Shown: piece by piece, positions 8,436 to 18,700 of the stretch
How the letters are laid out: each line of letters starts with the position of its first letter
Numbering within the stretch: position 1 is the first letter of the stretch
DNA from: a virus
Length of the DNA: 59,870 nucleotides
Direction: 5' to 3' (one strand)
Virus record (IMG/VR): IMGVR_UViG_3300042691_006466
Location: 1 to 59,870 of that record
The notes under the pieces: generated by a model
Databases searched by the model: none
Told to the model about the DNA's origin: nothing
What the model saw: only the letters and a program-made list of their open reading frames with translations
Position numbers and translations under genes: made by a program

Positions 8436-9944
8436 ATGGCAAACCCATGGGACGAGGCATATTCCCAATATGCCAATCAAGCTCAGTCAGGAGATATAAC
8501 TGCCGATTTCATCCGCAAAACATATGGCGGTCTTGAAGGCGGCAAGTCCGAGAAAGGCAACTCGTTTGCTGACCGGGTAATTGCCATCCACCAAGAGTTG
8601 GAAGACCAGAAAAAGAAATATAAGGTGCCAACCTCTGCTGGCAAGATTGGCGAGGCTGACACAGTTTGGGATACCGCCTTCCGACTGGCAGAGACCGGGA
8701 CGGATTCACTGTACGACCTTGGGCAGCGTCAAAAGGAGGTTGTTGGGTATGAAGGCGAGGGCGGCGGCACATATACGGCGCTTGAAAACGAGCTTTACCA
8801 CAAGCCCACAGGTGCAACTGTCACCATGCCCAACCATGGGTTTAAAAACGAATACCGCTTGCAGTTTGCCCCGGACGGAACACCAATACCCTATTCCACA
8901 AACCAGCGGAGTGATTGGGTTGAGTTTCGGGATGATTTTGCAAGGCCCGCCGCATCTTTTATAGGTTCATTTATTCCCGGTGTTGGCCCTTATATTGCCG
9001 CCGCCAACGCAGCCTATGCAGCCTCCAAGGGTGATTGGGAGAAGGCTTTGATGTCTGGCTTGGCCGCAGCAATTCCTCTGTCTGGACAGCTTGGCGCATC
9101 AGCAAGCACGGCAGCAACCCTGCAAACCGTGCAAAAGGCAGCTTCAGTACTCAAGGCGCTGGAAGATAAAAATTTGTTAGGTGCTGCGCTCGGTGGAGCC
9201 GACTTGGCCGGAGTGTCGGAGGTTGCCGGTTTTGATATGAAAGACATTAATCAAGCAGTGGGCATGGTTACGGCGCTTCAAAGCGAAAACCCCATGGCTA
9301 TCGTCAAAGCTGGTGCTGGGTACTTGTCTAAAGACGGAGGGGGTGATGGCCCCAACTCTAAAGATTTCATTGAGGGCTACTTCGCCCCCGGAGGAGAGGG
9401 GTACGTTGCCCCACCCACTTATGCGGCAGACACCCCGGGGTACTTCGATGAGATAACGGGCAACTTTATCCCCGACGAAAACGGTGCCTTGAAATTTGGG
9501 GATTTGACCAACGAGACCTCTGGAACAAACCTTGATTCCATGAAGGACTACAAGTACAACCCCGACACAGGAAACTGGACAATGCCTGATGGTACGGAGA
9601 TTGACACCAGCTACATGCAGAACAGCAAAACACCGCTGACGGGCCAACAGGTCATGAACAATGCTGGCGCAGGGGGTCCTAAAACTCCGGGCGCGCAACC
9701 AAAGCCGGGAGCGCCCGGAACGCCACCCAAACAGCAAACACCCAGCTCGGGTGTGGATGTAAACGCTCTGATGTCGCTTCTTGGCGGTGGGCAGCAACAA
9801 GCCCCAACGGTTGTGTCGTCTGGTCAGGATAACTCTGCGGACGTACAATTGATGGAGAATATTTTTGGAACCACCTTGTCTGCGCCTCCGGCAGGTGATA
9901 CCGCTACACAAGCCCGCGAACTTGCGCGGCTTTTAAGGAGCTGA
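8436..9944 (+). CDS. Internal virion protein candidate (502 aa)
   Basis: First of four consecutive large genes with almost no gaps (1, 1, 9 and 2 bp). About residues 170-310 are Ala/Gly-rich and hydrophobic (GSFIPGVGPYIAAANAAYAA), which could insert into or cross membranes; the C-terminal third is Pro/Gly/Gln-rich and probably disordered. Position and composition fit proteins ejected with phage DNA, analogous to T7 gp14-gp16, though I see no direct homology. Confidence 0.6.
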   Translation: MANPWDEAYSQYANQAQSGDITADFIRKTYGGLEGGKSEKGNSFADRVIAIHQELEDQKKKYKVPTSAGKIGEADTVWDTAFRLAETGTDSLYDLGQRQKEVVGYEGEGGGTYTALENELYHKPTGATVTMPNHGFKNEYRLQFAPDGTPIPYSTNQRSDWVEFRDDFARPAASFIGSFIPGVGPYIAAANAAYAASKGDWEKALMSGLAAAIPLSGQLGASASTAATLQTVQKAASVLKALEDKNLLGAALGGADLAGVSEVAGFDMKDINQAVGMVTALQSENPMAIVKAGAGYLSKDGGGDGPNSKDFIEGYFAPGGEGYVAPPTYAADTPGYFDEITGNFIPDENGALKFGDLTNETSGTNLDSMKDYKYNPDTGNWTMPDGTEIDTSYMQNSKTPLTGQQVMNNAGAGGPKTPGAQPKPGAPGTPPKQQTPSSGVDVNALMSLLGGGQQQAPTVVSSGQDNSADVQLMENIFGTTLSAPPAGDTATQARELARLLRS

Positions 9945-9945
9945 T

Positions 9946-12900
9946 ATGCCATGGGTTATTACTGGGTACGATGACGACGGTGAACCGCTTACAGAATGGG
10001 TTGATGATCCAGAGACGGTAAGCCCCGTAACGGAAGTCGTCGTGCCTCCCCCCGTTATAGAGCCCAACATCAATCCAGAATATGTTGCGCCCCCGGCCCC
10101 TAAGACTACAACTCCTGCGACTACAACCCCTACGGGCGGCGGTGCTGGTACTTGGCAGCAAGACGAGCGAGGGAATTTTTACAAACTTGACGACTCTGGC
10201 AACCTGACATTCAAGGATTCCAAGGGAACCGACTTTACGTATGACACCAAAAAAGGCGGGTTTGTAGACAGTAAAGGCAACTTTGCTGGCGACGACGGTG
10301 GTTTGATGGGCCTTGTTAAGCAGGGCGGCCAAAAATTGCTGGACTTGTTTAAAGGCACAGATGGAAAAACTGATTGGACCAGATTGCTCTCCTTGGCAGG
10401 AGGGTTTGCTGCCGCGAACAAGTCAAATGCTGGACCAGCCCCCACAGGCTACCAAGGCAAGATTCCTAAGCTGACCGCAACAAGCAACATGCTGACTGCG
10501 CCTCCTGTGGGTCGTCGTCCCGGCTCGGGCGGCATTAACTACGGCGGTGGTACAACGTACCGCAACGAAAAAGGCGAGGTTGTTTCCTCCAACGAGAAGA
10601 CCTTGGAAGAGCTGCGTCAGGCTGCCATCAACAACCCGTTCAATCGTGGCTCCACCTATGAGGGTGGTTCTGGTCTGGGTGGAAGCGACATGGCTGAACT
10701 AATGGCGTTGCTAAATCAGGGCCAAGCAAACTCCGGCGCTACTACCGGAACTGTAGTTGGCGGCGGAGCAAGCACGGCTGGAACCAAACCAACAGTTGAC
10801 CAGAACGCAAGGTACAACAGCATCAATGAGTTCTTGCGAACCAACCCCTCGCCAGAGGCGTTGGTTGCGGCTCAAAAGCAATACGGCGTGAGCAACCAAG
10901 AATTGGCTGCGGCCAAAAATTACGGTTACCAACGATACGACAGCATAAGCAAGTTTTTGGCGACCAATCCTTCGCCAGAAGCTTTAGCCGCTGCGCAAAA
11001 ACAATATGGCGTGAGTGATGCCGAGCTGGCCTCTGCGCGTCGATACGCCAATGTGGGCGCTCCTCCCGGTACACCCGGCGTTGACTCTTCACAAGTGGTG
11101 GTCGGTGGCGGTGGTTATTCCGACTTTCAGCCCAGTGGCGGCACTAAGGCTGAAGGGTACTCCCGTGACTACAGTGGTAAGGAATTGACGGCCATCCGTG
11201 CAGGTTTCTTGGAAAACCGCCAAGACCCGCAAAAAATGATGGAGTTGATGAAACAGTACGGTGTGAGCGTCAACGACATTGCCACAGCCATGGGCGGTGA
11301 TGTTCAGGGCTATCAAAACATCCTCATGAAGGCCGGTGCGGACCCTTCGTTTGGTGGCATGTCAAGCTATCAGCCTACGGCCAACGACAAGGCATACATC
11401 GACCGTATGCTGACCCAGCCTAACCCGATGGGTCAGGGCACGCTGGGCGACATGTACAAGAAGCAGGGTATTGACCCCTATACCGATCCCCGTGTTATTT
11501 CGCAAGCGCGTGGGCAGAACACAAACGCTGCAAACCGCGCCAATATGTACGGCGGGATAGCAGGCGCACCCATGGAGCAAATTGCACCGTGGCAAGACCC
11601 CAACTGGCGGGCAAAACAAGATGCCGCCGACAAAGCTGAACGTGAGCGTCAGCAGCGCATGGCCGCTCAAGACGCAGCTTCAGGCGTCACCGTGGGCGGC
11701 GGGATTGTTTCCGCTCTGCCTCCCGATGTGAACGACTGGGCCAAAACCCAGCAAGGTCAAGCGGCTGGCGGCATAAACAGTGTTTACAACAGCATCAACA
11801 AGTTCTTGGCCACCAACCCATCGCAACAAGCGTTGAGCTCGGCCATGCAAGATTTTGGCGTGAATTTGTCAACTCTTGATGCCGCAAGGGCATATGCTCC
11901 ACCAGCCAATCCAGAGCCGGTTGTCGTAGGCCCCGGACCCGCTCCAGAACCCGTAGTCGTCGGCCCCGGACCTGCTCCTGTTGTTGGTCCCGGTCCTGCC
12001 CCGGAACCAGTAGTTGTTGGTCCCGGCCCCGCTCCAGAGCCCACTTATACCGCACCAAATCCCCTTGATCCATACGACAGCTATTACTTTACTGGTGCCG
12101 CCAAAGGCGGTCTGGTGCGTGATGGCTTCGTTGTCCCTGCTGATGTGGTAAGTCACTTTGGCAATGGAAGCTCTGAGGCTGGCCTGAAGTTGCTGGCCGA
12201 GCGTATTGGTGCCACCCCAATCAAAGGTGAAGGCGATGGTATGAGTGACTCCATAAAAACCAAGATTGACGGCGTGCAAGAAGCGCGTGTTGCCAACGAT
12301 GAAGCCTATGTTTCGCCTGAGAAGGTGAAGGAACTGGGTAACGGGAGCCCTGAGAAGGGAGCCAGAAAGCTGTATGCCATGATGGACGAAATTCGCAAAG
12401 CCCGCACCGGCTCCACCGAGCAGGGCAAAGAGATTGACCCTGACAAGTACATGCCCGGTGGCTCCGTGCAGCGTTACGAGGTTGGTGGAACTACAAAAGT
12501 TCCAACAGGTGCCACGGGCGCTGAGTCAAGCCTGTCCAACTGGGCTGGTGACTATGTGACCAACATGCTCGGTCAGGGCGCAGCTCTGGCGAACAAGCCA
12601 TACGAGGCATACACCGGCCCACTGACTGCTGGCGCATCACAACTGCAAAACCAAGCGTTTACACAAGCTGGGAACATGCAAACTCCCGCATCTATCGGGC
12701 AGGCAGCTACCACGGCTGGCGGTATTGCATCTCTGGCTCCCGGCGCAGGGCAGTACACCTCAGTGGGTACTGACTTCGGAACAACGCAAGCTCAGCAGTA
12801 CATGAACCCGTACTTGCAATCGGCGCTGAATCCCGCAATGGAAGAAGCCCGCAGACAGGCTGACATCTCGCGTATGGCTGACGCTGGTCGATTGACTCAG

Positions 12901-13437
12901 GCCGGTGCATACGGCGGTAGCCGTCAGGCCATCATGGAATCTGAAGGTCGCCGCAATTTGATGGACAAGCAGAACCAGATGCTGACATCGGGCTACTCAA
13001 CTGCATTTGACAAAGCGCAGCAGCAGTTCAATGCCGATCAGGCCCGACGAATTAACGAGCAGCAGTTTGCCACAACGTCAGGCCTCCAAGGTCTCCAGAC
13101 CGGCCTTCAGGGCGCACAAACCCAAGGCCAATTGGGGTCTCTTCAGTCGCAAGCCGATTTGGCGGGTCTTACTGCGATATCTGGTTTGGGTGGTGTACAG
13201 CGCGGCATCGAGTCAGAGGGCATCGCAGCCGACAAAGCTCAGTTCGAGGAGGCTCGTCTAAACCCATACAAGATGGTTCAGTTCCAGCAGTCGTTGCTTT
13301 CGGGACTGCCTCTGTCTGCTCAGTCGTACAGCATGCCGGGTACAAGCAACTTGACTCAGTTTTCTCAAGGCGCAACCACAGTCCAACAGCTCTTGGATAT
13401 CCTAAGTGGCAAAACAGCAGCCGCCCCAAAACAGTAA
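9946..13437 (+). CDS. Internal virion protein candidate with helical repeats and Pro-rich hinge (1163 aa)
   Basis: Residues about 285-370 hold two near-perfect copies of a 38-residue helical repeat (SINEFLRTNPSPEALVAAQ and SISKFLATNPSPEALAAAQ), with a third about residue 610-645 and a diverged fourth about 415-450. A Pro/Gly hinge follows (EPVVVGPGPAP repeated at about 655-700). Then come a KGGLVRDGFVVPADVV element and a region that repeats the ideas VANDEAYVSPEKV and KARTGS, found in many aquatic-phage virion proteins. The last 300 residues are Gln/Ala-rich helices. Likely ejected or scaffold-like inside the head. Confidence 0.62.
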   Translation: MPWVITGYDDDGEPLTEWVDDPETVSPVTEVVVPPPVIEPNINPEYVAPPAPKTTTPATTTPTGGGAGTWQQDERGNFYKLDDSGNLTFKDSKGTDFTYDTKKGGFVDSKGNFAGDDGGLMGLVKQGGQKLLDLFKGTDGKTDWTRLLSLAGGFAAANKSNAGPAPTGYQGKIPKLTATSNMLTAPPVGRRPGSGGINYGGGTTYRNEKGEVVSSNEKTLEELRQAAINNPFNRGSTYEGGSGLGGSDMAELMALLNQGQANSGATTGTVVGGGASTAGTKPTVDQNARYNSINEFLRTNPSPEALVAAQKQYGVSNQELAAAKNYGYQRYDSISKFLATNPSPEALAAAQKQYGVSDAELASARRYANVGAPPGTPGVDSSQVVVGGGGYSDFQPSGGTKAEGYSRDYSGKELTAIRAGFLENRQDPQKMMELMKQYGVSVNDIATAMGGDVQGYQNILMKAGADPSFGGMSSYQPTANDKAYIDRMLTQPNPMGQGTLGDMYKKQGIDPYTDPRVISQARGQNTNAANRANMYGGIAGAPMEQIAPWQDPNWRAKQDAADKAERERQQRMAAQDAASGVTVGGGIVSALPPDVNDWAKTQQGQAAGGINSVYNSINKFLATNPSQQALSSAMQDFGVNLSTLDAARAYAPPANPEPVVVGPGPAPEPVVVGPGPAPVVGPGPAPEPVVVGPGPAPEPTYTAPNPLDPYDSYYFTGAAKGGLVRDGFVVPADVVSHFGNGSSEAGLKLLAERIGATPIKGEGDGMSDSIKTKIDGVQEARVANDEAYVSPEKVKELGNGSPEKGARKLYAMMDEIRKARTGSTEQGKEIDPDKYMPGGSVQRYEVGGTTKVPTGATGAESSLSNWAGDYVTNMLGQGAALANKPYEAYTGPLTAGASQLQNQAFTQAGNMQTPASIGQAATTAGGIASLAPGAGQYTSVGTDFGTTQAQQYMNPYLQSALNPAMEEARRQADISRMADAGRLTQAGAYGGSRQAIMESEGRRNLMDKQNQMLTSGYSTAFDKAQQQFNADQARRINEQQFATTSGLQGLQTGLQGAQTQGQLGSLQSQADLAGLTAISGLGGVQRGIESEGIAADKAQFEEARLNPYKMVQFQQSLLSGLPLSAQSYSMPGTSNLTQFSQGATTVQQLLDILSGKTAAAPKQ

Positions 13438-13446
13438 GGACAGATC

Positions 13447-15699
13447 ATGAGTCAACCTAGCGCACAAGGCATCGCCTCATTGTTCCGTGGGAACCCAGCA
13501 CCGCTCCAGCAGCGCATTCAACAGGAGCAGCAAGCCAAGCCCGGTCTGCCCCAAGACTTGCAAAAGCTGATGGCTTTAAACATCGTCACAAACGAAAAAG
13601 ACGCCATGGCTAAGCAGCAGGCTTTGAGCCAGCTTGCCCAGATGCAAGGTCCGCAAGGGAAGCCGCCCACCGTGATGGAGTCTGTGCAGGAGCAAGCTCG
13701 TCAGAAGATGCAGGCTCAGCAGGTTCAGGCTCAGCAGCAACAACAAGCCATGCAGGCCATGGCAAAACAAGCTGGCCCCGGCCCGGTCCCGGAAGGAACG
13801 CAGTTTGCCCAAGCGCAGCCCCAAGGCATTGATGAGCTACCAGTAGAGTTTGAGATGGCTGGTGGCGGCATCGTTGCGTTCCAAGAGGGTAAGCGCGTTC
13901 CACGCATTCAAGATGAAGTTGGAATTTCTGAAGAGGAGCGAACTCGCCTTGAGCGGGAGCTGTTGATGCGAATTATTGGCGAAGAAGCCCGTAATCCACC
14001 ACCTCCTAAGCGACCTCCCATGGAGATCACCGAGTCAGACCTATCTAGCATTCCCGGCTTGGAGTCTGGTGATTTATACACTCGTGCGATGCGTGAAGCC
14101 ACTGGACCCCAGCCGGACAATCGCGCCATGCTGAATGCCTCCGAAGAAAGTGCTGCGCGTAAAAACGCCATGCTGGATCGTGAGCGCGAGAAGGCTGCAT
14201 CCCGTCCAAAATACGAAACACCTTACGACCGGATGAACCGCCAAAACCGTGGCGAGCCAACCGCCGATGAGCGTCAAGCGCAAGCCGCCCGAGAAGCCCG
14301 CATTGCTCAAATTCCCAGTGGTGGAGATGGTACTGTTACAGGCGGTGATCGCGTAGACAGCTCCGAAGCCGAGCGCAGAGTCAAAAACACCCTTCTTGCA
14401 CTTCCCGGCGCAAGCGCATCTCGCGGCCTCAGTGGTAGCGCAGGCTCGGCTCGCGGGGTTTTGGCTGGAATTGTGGGCTTACTTGGTCTTGATAAAAACA
14501 AGACCTCCGTAGAAGCCGCTCCTCAAGAAAGACCGCCATCTCCGGCTGAAGAATCGGGCTACTCTAAAGCAGGCCGCACTGGCGCTCGTCCATATACGCC
14601 AGAGCCAAAGCCCGCCGTGAGGTCCTTAGCTGATCAGCAGCGTCAACAAGCGCCACGCCCAGTACCGGCAGCACCGCCTACCGTGCAACAGCAGCCACCC
14701 GTTGCCTCGCCACCCGCAAGCGTTACACCGCCAATTTCTGCATTGCAAGCTGAGGCCCAAGCCCTTGATGTCGAGCGCATGCGTGCCGACCCGCAAGCCG
14801 CCGCTGCCAATAAAGAGATGATGTACAAGTCTCGGATTGGTGATCCAGACACCACGCAGCGCGACGCAATGATCAAACAGTTGCAGGCAGAGCGAGATCG
14901 TCAGGTTGGACCGCAGGATTCGTATGGCCAACTCATGGAATACCTTGGCCAGATCGCAGCCACCCCTCGAGGCATGTCATCGTTTGAGGCTGGCGCTGCC
15001 GGCGCCCGTGGCGTGCGAGGCTTGGAAGAGCAGCGTGCCCAGAAGCGCTTTGACCTTGGCTCCAAGATTATTGAGCAAGAGCAAGGCAAGATTGATGCCT
15101 CTCGTACATACGCCAAAGAGCTTTACGGCGTTGGCGAGAAAGAGTACGACCGAATCTTCAAAGAAAAATACGATGCCGCTAAAGCTGTTGGCACGAGTGA
15201 GATGGAGGCCCGTAAGCTTGCCCAGCAAGAGACGCTTAAATTGCTTGAAATCGAACAAAGGGCTACTGAAGCTCGTGAACGAAATGAAACCCAGATTAGG
15301 ACTGCAACCATCGGTCAGACGGGCAACTTCAACGAGCAGGCTCGCATCAACAAGATCACATCCTTGAAGCAGCAAGCTCGCAGGGCAACCGATCCGAAGA
15401 TTGCTGCCGAGCTGATGGCTCAGGCTACAGACTTGGAGGCACTGGTTGGCCGAGGTGGTGGAGGCGCTGGCGTTGCCGCTGATCGTCAGGAGCTTGCGGA
15501 ATTGAAAGCCCTTCTCAAGAACGCAGAAGAAACCGCTGGTAATCCTATGCTCCCAAAGTCAGCAAGAGATGCCGCCCTTAAGAGAATGGAAGACATTAAC
15601 AAGCAAATTTCAGGCATGACAAAAATGGGTGCCGGCGCGACAACACCGCCAACAGCGGGTAAAGTACCACCACCTCCACCCGGCTTTAAGTTGAACTGA
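13447..15699 (+). CDS. Internal virion protein candidate, Gln-rich coiled coil (750 aa)
   Basis: The first 120 residues are exceptionally Gln/Ala-rich (for example QAQQVQAQQQQQAMQAMAKQ). About 138 has the EMAGGGIVAFQEGKRVP element shared in spirit with other KGG proteins of this genome. About 290-480 is Pro-rich and disordered; about 480-700 is long charged helix. No catalytic motif. It lies between two giant virion-region genes and is probably packaged in the head. Confidence 0.6.
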   Translation: MSQPSAQGIASLFRGNPAPLQQRIQQEQQAKPGLPQDLQKLMALNIVTNEKDAMAKQQALSQLAQMQGPQGKPPTVMESVQEQARQKMQAQQVQAQQQQQAMQAMAKQAGPGPVPEGTQFAQAQPQGIDELPVEFEMAGGGIVAFQEGKRVPRIQDEVGISEEERTRLERELLMRIIGEEARNPPPPKRPPMEITESDLSSIPGLESGDLYTRAMREATGPQPDNRAMLNASEESAARKNAMLDREREKAASRPKYETPYDRMNRQNRGEPTADERQAQAAREARIAQIPSGGDGTVTGGDRVDSSEAERRVKNTLLALPGASASRGLSGSAGSARGVLAGIVGLLGLDKNKTSVEAAPQERPPSPAEESGYSKAGRTGARPYTPEPKPAVRSLADQQRQQAPRPVPAAPPTVQQQPPVASPPASVTPPISALQAEAQALDVERMRADPQAAAANKEMMYKSRIGDPDTTQRDAMIKQLQAERDRQVGPQDSYGQLMEYLGQIAATPRGMSSFEAGAAGARGVRGLEEQRAQKRFDLGSKIIEQEQGKIDASRTYAKELYGVGEKEYDRIFKEKYDAAKAVGTSEMEARKLAQQETLKLLEIEQRATEARERNETQIRTATIGQTGNFNEQARINKITSLKQQARRATDPKIAAELMAQATDLEALVGRGGGGAGVAADRQELAELKALLKNAEETAGNPMLPKSARDAALKRMEDINKQISGMTKMGAGATTPPTAGKVPPPPPGFKLN

Positions 15700-15701
15700 T
15701 T

Positions 15702-18700
15702 ATGGCAATCCAAACCGCGACAAACCCACAGACAGGCGAGACAGTTGCATTGGTCGATGGTCAGTGGGTGCCGGTTGGGCAAACTGCCACAAACAACCAA
15801 GGGCAAAAAGCCTACTTGGTAAACAACCAGTGGATGACCGACGAGGCCAAAGAAGAAAAGGGCTTCCTGTCTAACATCGGATCGTTGATCTATGAGGGTG
15901 GCGAGCGTGCCATTGGCGCTGCCAAGATTGCCCCATCCGTAGTGACCGGAAATGTTGGCGCGGATAAGGCTGCGCTTTTATCTCAGGAGTTAAGTCGCCC
16001 TGATGGCGTGCGTCCCGCTGAGTTGGTGGCGGCACAGACTGCATTTAAAGATGAGGCTGCTGCTTTTGAGAAGGCCAAAGGATTCAGAGAGAGTATTGGT
16101 CCAGTAGCAGACATGCTGCTTGAGTTTGGTAAGCAGGCCGTTACAAACCCCAAGGGTGCCGCGTACTTGGCGGCTCAAAGCGCGGCGAATATGGCTCCTC
16201 AGATCGCAGGCATGATTGCTGGCGGCAAGGGCGGAGCATTGATTGGCTCTGCTGGTGGCCCCGGCGGCGCAGCAATAGGTGCTGGTGTGGGCGCTATTGG
16301 TGGCGGGTTTGCTGCCGGCGCTCCGCTGGAGGTTGGCTCTGAATTCATCGGACGTATTGGCGACGCACTTCGTGAGCGGGGCCTTGAGCCGACAGAGGCG
16401 AATGTAGCCGCACTGTTGCGCGACACCCCCGCCATGGAGAAGGCGGTCAGCGAGGCTCGCACAAAGGGCATAACAACTGCCTCCATTGACTCACTTATGA
16501 CGGTTGGTGCTGGTCGATTCGCCACTGGCACACGCCGTGCAGCCATCGAAGCCGCGCGCAAAGAAATGGGTGCCACGGCTGACGCAGCAAAGATTGCGGC
16601 CCGCGCAGATGATCTGCTTAAAGCCCGTACCACTGGCCAGAAGGTTCAGTCGGCTGTTGGTCGTGGTGCTGGATCTTTGGGTATTGATGTGGCAGGAGGA
16701 GGCATCTCCGAGGCCGCTGGTCAGGCCGCCGCATACGGCAAGGTTAACCTTGAAGATGTTGGCCAAGAGATGCTGGGTAGCCTTGGTGGTGCTGCTGTTG
16801 AGATTCCTGCTGCCGCTTATGCAACGGCTACTGACGCCCTCAAAAAGCCTGCCGCCGAAGCGCCGCCCGCGCCCGTCGCTCCGATTACGCCACGGCCAGT
16901 CGCAAGGCCCATTGTTACGCCAGAGCCGCCAGCACCGCCAGCGGCCCCTGTGGTTGAGCCAACCCCCACACCAGAGGAGCCACTGGTAAGCGCCGCTCCG
17001 GCAGAGCCAGTTGCTCCGGTAGAGCCTCTTGCCCCCGCCGCACAGGCCCCAAAGGCTTCGGAGTGGTCCAATGACTACACGGAAAACCTGCCGCCAGAAG
17101 CTGGTTCGTTCTTCCAGAACCGTGACCGCTCTGCGCCTGCGTCCGTTGGTCAAATGCAAAGCATTGCAGCTAACCCAGACTACTCTCGCCTGAGTGTTAA
17201 CCGTGACTTTGGCTCTGGTGCCCCGGTTGTTATTTCCGACACGCCAATCAGCGATACCCAGTTCGGCAAGGTTGCATACGCCACCGCATCTGATGGCACT
17301 CGAATCCCTGTCCGCTACGCTGTTGTAGAGGGCAACGACATCACGCCATCAAACACTTCTGATGGTACAAAGAACCCCGAGTACGGCGACTTGTCCGTAT
17401 CCGCGATTCGCCCCATTGCCGGTAATGGCCGGGTGGCTGGTTTGCGTGCGGCCTACAGCCAAGGAACTGCTGACAACTACAAGCGCGAGATGATTGAAGA
17501 CACTGAGCACGGCATTGATGCCGGCGTCATCAGCGGCTTCCAAAATCCAGTGCTTGTGCGCGTGATGCCAAAGTCGAAGGTAACTTCAAACATTGCGGAT
17601 ATCAGCAACATTAGTGGCACGCTGCGCCTGAGTCCTGTCGAGTCCGCAAAGAACGATATCAGCCGGGTTGACTTGGGCGGCCTGACCTTCAATGACGACG
17701 GCAGCCCCAACACCAACACGCTGATCCAGTTCGTTCGCTCCATGCCGAAGGATGAGCAGGGTGAGTTGATCGACGCCAAGGGCATGCCCAACACCAAGGC
17801 GATTGACCGCCTGAACAACGCAATCTTCTACAAGGCATATGGCAGCGACACTCTGATTGAGCTGTACGCGCAAGCTGCCGACCCAGAAGCGAAGGCTGTG
17901 CTCAATGCGCTGGCCAAGGCCGCTCCAAAGATGGCGGCTCTTGATGGCGCTGGCGACTACGACGTGCGGGCCTCGGTGCTTGATGCGGCAGAGATGGCCG
18001 TCAATGCACGTAGGTCAGGTCAGAAGCTCAAGGATTACGTACAGCAGGGAATGCTGGGCGCAGACCCGTATGCGCTCAAAGTGCTCGAGATGTTTGCGGA
18101 TAACAGCCGTTCATCAAAGCGTATGGCTGAAGCGCTGGATCGTCTGGCGACAACTGCTGCCGAGCAGGCAAACGCCTCCGACACAGACATGTTTGGCAAT
18201 GTTCCGAAGATGCCAAAGGATGACCTGTACAAGGCTTTGGTACTGGAGCCAGAAGCTGAGCCTGACATGTTTACTCCGCCCGCAGCGCCAGTCGCCGCTC
18301 CGGCTGAGCCGCAGGCTGCTGCGCCCGCCGTTGCTCCTGCCGCACCTGCAAAGCCCAAGGCCGCAAAACCAGTGGAGCCCAAGGCGCCAGAGCCAACAGA
18401 GCCGACCTACGACAAGACGGACAAGCCAGAGTTCACTATTAACAAGCCCATGGAGGAGATTGCCAAAGAAGTTAACGGTATGACCATCCCTCAGATGGCG
18501 CAGTGGACTGTTGACAACGCACCAAACGAGGCGGCAAGGGCCATTGCTCAAAAAGTAACTGAGCGCATCAACGAGTTTGCAAAGAGAAAAATCTTTCCAG
18601 AAAAGGTGAAGGTTCTCAATGGCGGCGCAAGGTGGAAAAGCGGAACAAGAGGGATGGCCCAAAGTTTCTGGGCCGAAGGCAAAGGCACGCTTGTAAAAAT